Source: Pomphorhynchus laevis (lineage: Eukaryota; Acanthocephala; Palaeacanthocephala; Echinorhynchida; Pomphorhynchidae). From it: DNA of 64,000 nucleotides. The position numbers and the translations under genes are program-made. Below, piece after piece: positions 46,718 through 56,636 of this stretch. The stretch's first letter is position 1; each line of letters opens with the position of its first letter. The DNA is taken from assembly GCA_012934845.2 (NCBI GenBank), contig WNNJ02000853.1, positions 1-64,000 on the forward strand, given 5' to 3'. The notes beneath the pieces are model-generated. The model did not search any database and had not been told where the DNA came from. It saw only the letters and a program-made list of their open reading frames with translations.

Positions 46718-47935
46718 CAAATAAATAAATAAAGATTTTATTAAAAAATACAACCGTATGTGGAAACATTTTGTCAAAAATTAGAATATATAAGCAAAAA
46801 TCGAAGGATTAGTACCACATAAGGAGAGGATTCTAGCAGACGGAGGCCAGCGGTATTATCGCATGATTTCCATTCCTCCCTTCTTTTCGAACACATCACC
46901 TCCTTTAAAGCTTCGTTCTTCCAGTCTGAAAGAGCCTTCCACTGCCCGTCTTCTTAAAGAACTTACGCTTCCGAACTCCACACCGCAGCCAAGGCCATCG
47001 CAGGTGAGACACCTTCGGAACTTAGCAGAGAAGTTTAGTTTTACTAAGTTTGCTTTGAGTAAGGATTATTTTCTTTTTAATATCCAACACGTTACTGTAT
47101 CAGAGAAACAACCACAACCGGAAGCCTCAAGCATTTTTAGAACCATTCTTTTTTCCACACTACAGCAGTGGTAATTTCCAGAATTGTTGTTGTCCTCCGT
47201 AAGCGTTATAGTCGCAAGGTAGTCATTTCCATAACCATTGCAGTCATTGCTTCTGTTATCTGATAGAACATTAATTACACCGATAATATTAAAGGTATCT
47301 ACATGGTCAACCTCTGAACTATAAGCCCAAGTGTCCTCACAACCCTGATCACTGTCGTTTCCAGTTCTGCTATCAATAAGAACATCACCACACTCTCTGT
47401 CGGTTTCAATAATGTTATCAGACAAGTCTTCAGATCGTTCATCTGCATCATCGATAGATCCCACGTCCTCCATCAGCGCTATAGTCGCAAGGTAGTCATT
47501 CCCATAACCGTTGCAGTCATTGCTTCTGATATCTGATAGAACATCAATTACACCGACAATATTAAAGGTATCTACATTGTCAACCTCTGAACTATAAGCC
47601 TAGGTATCCTCATAATCCTGATCACTGTCGTTTCCAGTTCTGCTATCAATAAGATCATCATCACTCTCTTTCGGTTTCGATTCTGTATTCAGACAAGTCT
47701 TCAGATCGTTCATCTGCATTGTCGATAGATCCCACATTGATTTCTCCATGAACATATACAGTGCCATCACTGCCCTCGATAAATACTTCATCGCAATCGT
47801 AACCTATGAACCCCTGGAAGTTGACTTCGACATAGTCAATGTAAAAAACGCAAAACACCCTTCGAATTGATAAAATCCAACAAGAAATGTTTAAGAGAGC
47901 GATCCAAGCGTTCAGAAAAATCCTCTCGATCATCC
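46718..47935 (-). pseudogene. Acidic protein with two roughly 94-residue tandem repeats, not recognised
   Basis: The minus strand reads a unit starting VGSID.ADERSEDLS, with DLIDSRTGNDSDQ, AYSSEVD.VDTFNI.GVI, VLSD.RSNDCNGYGNDYLAT. It is present twice (about 47735-47473 and 47472-47190, about 280 bp each) and is followed by a unique tail ending CWILKRK at 47066. Upstream is a hydrophobic segment (IFLNAWIALLNISCWILSI). One frame change and one stop interrupt it. Beyond the stop, 46718-46745 is a (TTTA)-type run like the 3' ends of LINE copies here, so it could be a LINE-mobilised cDNA or an unplaced LINE ORF. I do not recognise the protein. Confidence 0.5.
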
Positions 47936-47939
47936 ACAG

Positions 47940-48530
47940 TATCGCCCTGACGACTGTCCAGCGTTGGCCATATCGTCAAGAACGATTCATAAGCAAAATT
48001 CATTAGACCCCATCCCCCATAGTTGTTTTTTTAAAGTTACTTACCAATCCTTTTGAAGCTCCCACGTGCACTGTTTCGTTAAATTGGTCACTATCAAAAT
48101 AATACACTATATACACATTTGCTATGAAAGTCAGTGGTTTTTGCTCTTTCTTATTTAATTTGTAATCTGTTTGACTGTCGAGCATTTTATCATTCATTAG
48201 TTGAAAAATCCAGTAGTGTTTTAGTTTACGTCGTTCGTTTGAATATGATATATTGTTTAGAATTCTAGCTGTTTTAAATATATGTATGTGTAGGGTACTG
48301 CACACAATGCTCTATTACAACGTCAGTATTGCATTTATAATCTGTAGACTCGGTGTTTATGCCTTTAGGACGTGATTTTACATCCGCTCGTCAATTTGTT
48401 AGTCGGTCCTTAAGTGCTCTACCCGTCTCTCCTACAAACTATGTACTGCAATCTGTACAAAATGCTTGATAGATATTTCCAGATGTTCGACAGTCATAGT
48501 TACCACTAATGGGGTAATTTAGAATTGTAA
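47940..48530 (-). mobile_element. Penelope-like element, C-terminal GIY-YIG fragment (broken)
   Basis: The minus strand carries NYDCRTSGNIYQAFCTDC, then VGETGRALKDRL, then an ILNN.SY..RRKLKHYWI segment. This matches the GIY-YIG endonuclease and tail at the C-terminus of Penelope-like elements. The reverse transcriptase belonging to it is not on this strand. It abuts, head to head, a plus-strand PLE fragment starting at about 48531. It is an old, broken copy. Confidence 0.75.
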
Positions 48531-50290
48531 TGGAGCTTTGGAAATTCGTGCCTTCTTGTATATCTTTCCAGCATACACATCGAGCTGTTTTATATAAAAT
48601 AGGAAACATCGTATTATGGTCTAAAGATGAATATCTACAAGAAATGAAAAGTACCACATATCAAGAGGTTACAATTGAAGACGCAAATAATTCGTATCGT
48701 ATAGTCAAAGAATCAATTATTCATTAAATTCTAAAATATTTAAAGAACTGGTTAAAAATTAAGGAAAACCAGGACGTTTCCATTTACTACCAAAGGTCCA
48801 CAAGCCGAATCGGCCATGTCTGGGCAGACCGATTATTTCCCACAGTGGTATCCCTACATAACACCTGTCGAAGTATTTTAATCAGGAATTAAAATGTTTA
48901 CTTAAGGATTCAAATCACATGAGGGTAGCACATATGATACTCGACGTCAACTCATTAACTTGATGTCACTTTTTTCACAATTGCAACTATGGATGTCGAA
49001 TCGCTTTACACGAGTATCGACAATAACAAAGGCATTGATGCTATATATTGAGAAGAATGACGAAAGCAGCATGGAAAGATCATCAAAAAATACTATTGTC
49101 AAACTTCTTAAATTGGTATTGGAGAATAACTACTTTGAATTTGGCAGTTCTTTCTATCATCAGATAAAATGTACCGTCATGGGTACATCGGTAGTCCCAT
49201 TCTATGTCCATTTATACATAGCGGATATAGAATAGACATTTTTCCGAAATGGTCGTCAAGCCAAAGCTGTGGGTTAGGTATATTGATTACGTTCTAATTA
49301 TTATCCATTGTGAGCCTTGTAAACTCAAAAGTTTCATTTACCAATTGAATAGAACAAGTGAACTTAAATTTACATTAGAACTTTCTGATAATACTGAACC
49401 ACCAAGATTTTTGGATATTTAATTGAATCGGGGAATAGATGATGCACTCGAAACGAAAGCTTACCAGAAAGAAAGTCTGATTCCATCCTATATATACAGC
49501 CGAAGTTGTTACCCTTCTTATACCAAACGCAACATAATTTACAGCGAGGCAATTAAATGCAAAAATATTTGCTCATCAGCTGACTCGTTTGAACATGAAG
49601 CAATGAATCTTCTAGAATATTTCACACAAATAGGCTACCGTCAAAAGTTGGTAAGACAACAGATAAATAAAGCAATGATTATGAAAAGAACCGATGTACT
49701 CAAAATACGACATAGCAAAACAAACGCCACAACACACACCTATTGTAATAACCCACCATTCAGATCAAAAGAAACTGCCAACAGACCTAAACAACGCATA
49801 CAACACAACAGCGCCTCAGGAATTTGTCGAAACGATAAAACCAAAAATATATTTCAAGAAGCATAACAACTTTAGAAACAGACTGGTCTTCTCCAAATTA
49901 AAACATCCAAAGGCAATGTCGAAAATATTGCCTTTGGATGCTTGCCTTTGTCGAGATTGGATTAAGAGCAGACGGCTTTGCCTCACACTCTCTCATGGTG
50001 AAGAACACAGCTTTCGATATTAAATTTTATAAGTATGCGAAGACGAGAAATTAAGAAAAGACAAATAGCAACGCTGGATCGATCGGTTTCACACAGATAC
50101 AGAACCTAACGCAAACAATGACCAGCACATCTATCGGTTGATAGATAGAGCCTAACCTCTACGCATCAATAATCGCTATCAGTTTATTTTCTTAATTTGT
50201 GTATAATTAATTTTGGCATTACATACGGTAAATTTTGTGTTTTAGATATTCTGAAGAAGCCCCTAGTGGGTGAAACGTAAAAATATAGTA
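48531..50290 (+). mobile_element. Penelope-like element, reverse-transcriptase portion (broken)
   Basis: The plus strand has PLE RT landmarks in order: FHLLPKVHKPNRP and GRPIISHSG (about 48780-48850), a TMDVESLYTS-like region (about 48985), a RYID box (about 49275), PPRFLDI (about 49400) and SCYPSYTKRNIIYSEAIK (about 49505-49555). It ends with CTGAAGAAGCCCCTAGTGGG and TGAAACG (about 50250-50280), a typical PLE tail. A perfect 14-bp-arm hairpin (CATCCAAAGGCAAT) sits at 49907-49943. It is broken by many changes and old. No GIY-YIG domain is seen on this strand. Confidence 0.8.
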
Positions 50291-50910
50291 ACGATTTGCT
50301 TTTGCGTACTGTTATTACCTTTACAAATTTAAATTATGGATCAATATTTGGTCAAGTCGGCAGTTCTAACATCATATATATCAAATCAAAAACCTTTCTT
50401 GTGTAGAAAATATAGTATCAATAAAAATTATTAAAAGACTGTATTTCGTTGACTAATGTTACCATCATTAGATAAAATAAGTTTATGCAATAAACACAAA
50501 TATATGGATGCATGTGATTATATGCCTGATGGCATATAGACACATGTCTGTAAAATATAAGTATATAATAAATATTAATAATATTTATTATTAATATAAT
50601 AAATAATGTATTTAGATAATGCATATTCATCTAGACGATATATTCCTCATAATAAATGTTTTTTTTTATAAAAAGGCAATTTTCGAATTGATGGAGACAT
50701 CCAATTTGGATAAAATATTTGTGGTTTAATACTTAACCTAATTAAACATTGTATGATATTATATTGTCGGGTTATAGATTTGCAAACACATTATTGTGTT
50801 AGCAATTGTTTTGAAAATCTGTATCTACCACACAATCATCAAAAGAAAAAAGTACTTTTAATTTTAATTTTTCAAATGATACTATTCCGCGTGGATTTTT
50901 GTAATTATAT
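50291..50910. other. AT-rich non-coding stretch
   Basis: No gene or named element is seen; it separates the PLE tail from the inverted-arm structure. Confidence 0.5.
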
Positions 50911-51088
50911 AAGCCAGACGCGGACGAACAACGAATAGCACTGCTAGATGCCGTTTCGTCATCACTATTACTCTTGAGTGCCAGATCCCTCCCACTGTTG
51001 GATGCAGAGGAGGACTAGCAGACGGCTCTATCAAAGATTCATGTGAATGATGCGCTAGAAAACCTCTAGTGGCATCATCATTGAGTGC
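50911..51088 (+). repeat. Left 178-bp inverted arm around LINE copy B
   Basis: Starts AAGCCAGACGCGGACGAACA and ends ATCATCATTGAGTGC. Its reverse complement is at 54869-55046 with roughly nine of ten bases matching. It shares the ATGCCGTTTCGTCATCAC and TCTGGCTT modules with the palindrome at 30.2-30.4 kb, so it belongs to a fold-back family. Confidence 0.9.
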
Positions 51089-51679
51089 ATAATAATAAAG
51101 ATTTTGTTAATAACTATACAACCACTAAAAAAGTTTTTAAAAAAGAAAGCATGCAAAAGAAAAACAGAGTCAACAAGATAGTCGGTCGTTAATAGTGTCC
51201 TCATTGTGTCACGGCCTAAGGTCCACAGGGATCTGAGCCCTCCAGCCAATCCAACACGCCGCTCTCCGATTAAACCACCCGGGGTTTCTCACCCCACGAA
51301 GAATCCAATCGAGGCGGACTATGCTCGGTCATCGCGAGATGAGAAGCTTGAGAAACCTTAGTCTTTGCTCTGGAGGACGTCCTCTCGAAAATAAGACTAA
51401 TCCCGAGATAGCCCAAGTACCACGGAGGTGCACTTGGGTTTTCCAATTCAATAACATATGCTTAGCCCGTTTCAGAGCCCACCTAGCTCTCTTTAGAATA
51501 CGCTTTAATCTATCCAGGTCAGCTTTCGCTGACCAGTTTATCGTTATGGTGAACCCCAGGTTTTTCACTCGACTTGTGAAGATAGGGAGTGGTTGATTCT
51601 GCAAAATGGAGGAGAGCGCAGAGAGTGCTAATCTCTGAAGCTTCTTTTTGGTGGCAATGGCGCCATGAAAGATGACCAC

Positions 51680-52129
51680 CTACGATTTAGAGGAATTGAG
51701 AACAAGATTGGATATGGGTAGCTGGTCTTTTAATCTTAAAAAGAAACGGCTGATGTAAGAGACTACATCTTTGCACCTGCGTCCAGAGAACATGGCTGTG
51801 GTACCATCAGCGTATACCACTAGATGTTGATTTCGTTGAAATTTTTTGTATAGTATGATGGAGGCAGCAAGATACAAGATTGAAGAAAGTGGGGATCTTT
51901 GATGCACACCCGTAATAAGATAGAAGTGACACGCATCAAGGTCGTCTTCATAGAAGAATCGCTTGGTATACAACAATATTTCCACCCTGTTAACAATTCT
52001 CGCAGGCAACCCAAGGGACTTAAGAGAAGATATAACAAAAGGAATGTAAATGCTGTCAAATGCAGCAGAAAAATCAAAAAAGACAGCTACAGCAAGCTGA
52101 TGACTGTTATCTTGACAAAACTGATGCAC
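51680..52129 (-). pseudogene. Reverse-transcriptase core of LINE copy B
   Basis: A 149-codon frame: FFDFSAAFDSIYIPFVISSL, VEILLYTKRFFYEDD, ITGVHQRSPLSSILYL, HLVVYADGTT, LVLNSSKS. The palm motifs are easy to see. However, PQG is changed to HQR and the YADD second Asp to Gly, so polymerase activity would be lost even in this open part. Other copies in the window keep PQG and YADD (7293-7535). Confidence 0.85.
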
Positions 52130-53616
52130 TTCACTTATTGCTGAATAGACCGAGTGATCTTTTACGTACCAATGAAAACCTGAAGGGATTAAATTTGGCC
52201 TACTTAGATAATCGCGGATTTTACGCGCAAGGGCTTGTTCGTAAATGACGATTGAGTTTTGAATCGAAATGGGTTGCAGATCTTTAGGACATGAGACCGG
52301 ATTACGTTTAGGTAAAAAATTCTGCGACTAATATTGATGTCGGCTTCATCGGATGGTGAGGCTAAAAGCATTGTGACGGCCACTTCTCTTCTCTGTACAT
52401 ATCCGTACAGATAAGTCCCTACTCCTGAAGCCACCCCAAGACGGGATTGATTGGATAGAAACAGATATTGGGAAGGTGAAGCATTTTAGCCAGGACCTTG
52501 AGTTTTGTTGGAGTGGGATTGTAAATACGACCTTTATAGGTAGTCAAAAGTAATTGCGATGATAGGTAGGAATTAAATTCGGTCAAACTCTCATTACCAA
52601 TCCTGATGAAGAGTTGGATAGCTGCCTGAAAAAAAACCACTCTGATGGGATCAAAGTGAAACCTCCTTCTAAGCAACGTATCTTCCTCTAACCTCCAACG
52701 AATTAGGTCATGGGAGGTAGTCTGTTGTTGGCGCGACTGCTCATTACAGATGGGTTTCAACAACCACGTCTTTTGAAGCAGTAATATGTCGAGGAGTGAA
52801 TTAGTTGTTGAGCAATGAAAGGTGGGGACAATGGTTTGTGAATAAGATATTCATTCCTGGCTCTGCGAAGTGCTGCATTAATCCAACGACCAGTTCTGTC
52901 CTTGAAATCACCAACATGTCATAGCCACTACCCAAAATACGATGCAGGAGGTCACGGTTCTTGTGAATCTCCCCTAGACGAATGTAGATATTGGCTCTAC
53001 TGATGCGTTTACCGTTTTTACAAAATGATATAGCTAAACGAGGCAGGACTGAACAAGAGTAGTTTAACAGGTGGGAAGATCTTAAGTAGCATTTAACTAG
53101 GGTTAAAAAACCTTGAGAAGAAAAGGAGCAAGGTGGGGCAATGTACGGAGTATACTAGGTGTAGATGTGCTTAGGGATAAATCGAGTAATGTCCTGAGGG
53201 TCGGATAGACCGCGTATCATGAAGGACTATAACATCTGCATCTCTACCTGATAAAAGGCTAAGGGCAGAAGCACCTCCCGAATTCCACTGAAGGATATTC
53301 AGTGAAATTGGTTCTTGATTACTCTGCATTGTATTGATTTAGCTAGAGTATGACGCCTTTTTCCTAGTCCGTTCCAGGAGTGAGAAGGTTTCCCTTCACA
53401 CCTCCAGCCTAACTAGGGTGAGGTACTTGCTCACCGGGCATATCATCATCTCCCGTAGCAGATTCGGGTCACAATCCAGTTATTCTGGTCTCTCTTAGCT
53501 AGTTTTAAAGCTGCGACTGTTTAAAATGTACCAGTCCTCTTGTTTGATGGTTTCTTCTTGTTATTAGTCTTTGTTGTGGTAGGTTTAAATTTTGTAATAG
53601 ATTTCTCAATGATTCA

Positions 53617-54429
53617 CTAATCATACCTTAAACTTGAGACATTGCTGCTTTTTAATCTGCAGTCAATGTAGCATGTCATATCTTTGTCGTTGGACTTAGT
53701 GCCAGAATTAGTTTTAATTATCGTCTGTTTGGAAGTTTGAGCAAAAGTTAAGTCGTTGCCAGTATTTACCTTGTGCCTCGATTGGTATTTTTTGAATGCC
53801 CTGCATTTGCGGGAACACGCTGGGGGGTCACCACTACAGTTAGAGCACTTTGCTTTGAACATACATTTTTCGTGATTGTCGGTGGAACCGCATATTCCAC
53901 AAGTTTGTGGGCTCATACATTTGCTGACCCAGTGCCCCATTGATGGCAAGTGCTGCAGTGAGGGTAAGCCAATGACTCGGTATCCAGTAATGTAAAAGTC
54001 AAATTATGTCCCAAAATGTGTTAAACTTTGAATGCGAAAACCGCGACGTGTCTTCCAAGGATGCACGAGCGAAGGCTATAGGAATAGGATTACCTTTTCA
54101 TCCTTTATAAAGCGTATTTTAGAGATGTTGAACAGATTTTCAAGTGAGTTTATGTCATCACTTGAGAGAAACGTAGGCATATTGTTTATCTTCAACGATG
54201 CCTGAATAGGTTTGAAGTCAATTGTACCTTTGTCGAGGTAATTATTTTGAAAATAAGAAACGTATGCCTTTGCCAGGTCTTCTGTATAAAACGAGATCTT
54301 GATTTCATACTCGTAATATTTGGTAGAATTAAATATAATTCTATTTTCGAATCGAAGTGAGAAATTCCGTAAGAAAACATTAAATAAGTTCTTTCTTTTA
54401 ATCGGAATCAGTAGTTTATCTATGACCAA
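53617..54429 (-). pseudogene. ORF1 of LINE copy B (two frames)
   Basis: The N-terminal part (54429-54076) reads NLFNVFLRNFSLRFENRIIF and YEYEIKISFYTEDLAKAY. The C-terminal part (53949-53617) has GHWVSKCMSPQTCGICGS, CMFKAKCSNCSGDPPAC knuckles. These are CCHC-like zinc knuckles of gag-type LINE ORF1 proteins. The two frames are separated by a damaged stretch at 53950-54075. Confidence 0.8.
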
Positions 54430-54652
54430 GATTGTAGTTTTAGGAATAGGGGGAAGCTCCCCTTCCTTTTTTGTTCAACAAAAGAAACTCCACTTACCTT
54501 GTTCATTTTGTATGTATATTTTGCTGTTATAATTTCGGTAACGTAATCGAAATTAATACTGTAGCGCGAATGGTCTGGAAACGAATTATATTTTTCTGAA
54601 TGATACACGTATAAAATTAATATGTAGCTTATTAATATATCGAGCACAGCGG

Positions 54653-54882
54653 AATCCATCATTGGGTGCTGAATTAGCACTACCGCTTCACCAAGTAGGA
54701 TCATCAGCGCAAAAGCACTAGCAAATGCTAGCGCAAGGTATCTTGCTAGTGCTTTTGCGCTTATGATCTTAAACTTGTTCAAATTTTCATTATATATAGT
54801 TATTTCTAATACTCATTTTGACATGTTGTAAGCATGATCCAATTTGATGAAGCGGTAGTGCTAATTCAGCACTCAATGATGA
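54653..54882. repeat. Nested palindromes at the 5' side of LINE copy B
   Basis: The outer pair is CATTGGGTGCTGAATTAGCA with CACTACCGCTTCA (54660-54694), against TGAAGCGGTAGTG with CTAATTCAGCACTCAATGA (54847-54882). The inner pair is CAGCGCAAAAGCACTAGCAA (54706-54725) against TTGCTAGTGCTTTTGCGCTT (54743-54762), with TGCTAGC between. The right outer arm overlaps the start of the 54869-55046 arm, so three inverted pairs are nested or interlocked here. Confidence 0.85.
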
Positions 54883-55046
54883 TGTCACTAGAGATTTTCT
54901 AGTGCATCATTCACATGATTCTTTGATAGAGCCGTCTGCTAGTCTTCCTCTGCGTCCAGCAGTGGGATGGAACTGGCAATGAAGAGTCATAGTAATGACG
55001 AAACGGCATCTAGCAGTGCTATTCGTTGATTTTCCGCTTCTGGCTT
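54869..55046 (-). repeat. Right 178-bp inverted arm around LINE copy B
   Basis: Reverse complement of 50911-51088. Both arms are 178 bp by my boundaries and neither holds an open frame of note. Confidence 0.9.
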
Positions 55047-56140
55047 TTAATTTTAAAAATGTTGAATTGTTCAGTGGTCGTGAAAACGTCTCTATCTTTA
55101 TTAGATTTTTACTGGGATAAATATTCAATATTTCATAAATGTATAAATACGCTGGAATGTGGTCCTGTGTACTTTTTCTTTCTTCAATAATTCTTCAATA
55201 ATAACGAAATCGTTAAAAACTAAATCTGTATTTTAAGCAGAATTGTTTGTATACAATTTGCATTGGAGTCGAGTAAAAAATATTTACTGTTTTGCCATTT
55301 TACCGCCAATTGCGAAGCTTGTATTGTTTCAGATTGATTGAGCTTATACAGACTTGTTAAATAGAACATTTTGCATTTAAAATAATTCCATTTAATAATA
55401 TTTTATTTTGTTAAAACATTAAAAATAAATTTATTATTTAAAATAATTAAAATTAATTATTATTTAAAGTTATTACTAAATTAATGTCTGTTTTAAGGCC
55501 AAAATCACGAATTTTACCAGAGGAGGACAAGTCAATTCTAACAATTGCCTACCAATCAAAAAGTAAATTGTTACAATGAAGAATGCGTTTAGAAATTAGC
55601 TTTTATAGAAAGAGTATTTCCTTATAAAACTTAAAAAACCAAAAGGCGACAAAACAAAAAACTACACCATTTTTATTAAGCCAAGTATTCACTATTGGTC
55701 CTTTGATTTCAGTAAAAATGGTTGCGGTTTTTATTAATTGATACCTCATCTTAAAAACTACACATTTTATAATTTTTACATTAAAAAGTTTTTTAAGAAA
55801 CTGCATCAAACTGTTAATATCTTTCGTGCATCTAAAAAGTAGATTTTCACTTGAAAGTAGCATACTTCTCATGTTCTCAGCTTTCCATAGATAAGCGAGA
55901 ATACTATTGATATCCTATAATATAATAAAAATATATCATAATATTTATATTTTAAATCGACGATCTCGACATAAGTCGAGATCGTCGATTTCAATTCTAT
56001 CCCCACATTGTCGCAAAAATCAAATACATCGTGATTATAAATAAAGATTAAATAAAGATTAAAGATTATTAATATGGATTATTATAGATTATAATATTAT
56101 AATTAATAATATTAATATTAACATGATAACATAACAGTTC
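55047..56140. other. AT-rich non-coding stretch with one perfect hairpin
   Basis: No gene is recognised; the 89-residue frame at 55603-55872 (minus) shows no known motif. At about 55954-55991 there is a perfect hairpin: AAATCGACGATCTCGAC, a 4-base loop ATAA, then the complement. It is isolated and GC-richer than its surroundings. Confidence 0.5.
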
Positions 56141-56636
56141 TATCTAATAAACTCTATTCCTTATTCGAATACATCTTATATTATTTATTAGTCAATTCAC
56201 AAAAATTGACTTTTAATTTAAATTTCAACTTTAAATGTCAACTTTATATAAATTATGTGAAATCTTATACAACAATTATTTATTATTTATTATAAATAAT
56301 TATTTATTATTTAATTTTTTGAATTTTATTTACATTATTTTAAATTTATACGTAGAATAGATTGATTGATCAATACTTAGATTGATCCTGCTCAAAATTC
56401 CAAATTTAAATAATTGATAAACATCAGTTATTATTTTATTATATTTTATTATTATTTGTTAACATATTAGTCAGTTAACATAACAGTTCTATATAATAAC
56501 CTCTATTCCTTATTCGAATACATCTTATATTATTTATTAGTCAATTCACAAAAATTGACTTTTATTTTAAATTTCAACTTTAAATGTCAACTTTATATAA
56601 ATTATATGAAATCTATTATAACAATTATTTATTATT

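Larger units (their letters stand above)
51089..54530 (-). mobile_element. I/Jockey-like LINE copy B, full length but decayed
   Basis: The 3' end abuts the left arm with an ATAATAATAAAGATTTTGTT tail. Minus-strand order: ORF1 with zinc knuckles (54429-53617), EN (about 53300-52780), RT (about 52760-51680) and 3' tail (51679-51089). The tail is shared with 62998-63560 and 4391-4640. Homologous copy A is at 34110-37020, and an RT scrap is at 7293. Several frames are broken and the catalytic box reads YADG instead of YADD, so it is inactive. Confidence 0.85.

Noticed and set aside
46863-47174. 103-codon plus-strand frame (Ser/Pro/Leu-rich)
   Set aside because: Antisense of the 3' part of the acidic repeat-protein fossil; no domain recognised.
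50911-55046. Inverted arms as the ends of a DNA transposon with the LINE as its gene
   Set aside because: The LINE has its own tail and homologous copies elsewhere without these arms, and no short flanking duplication of the arms is evident.
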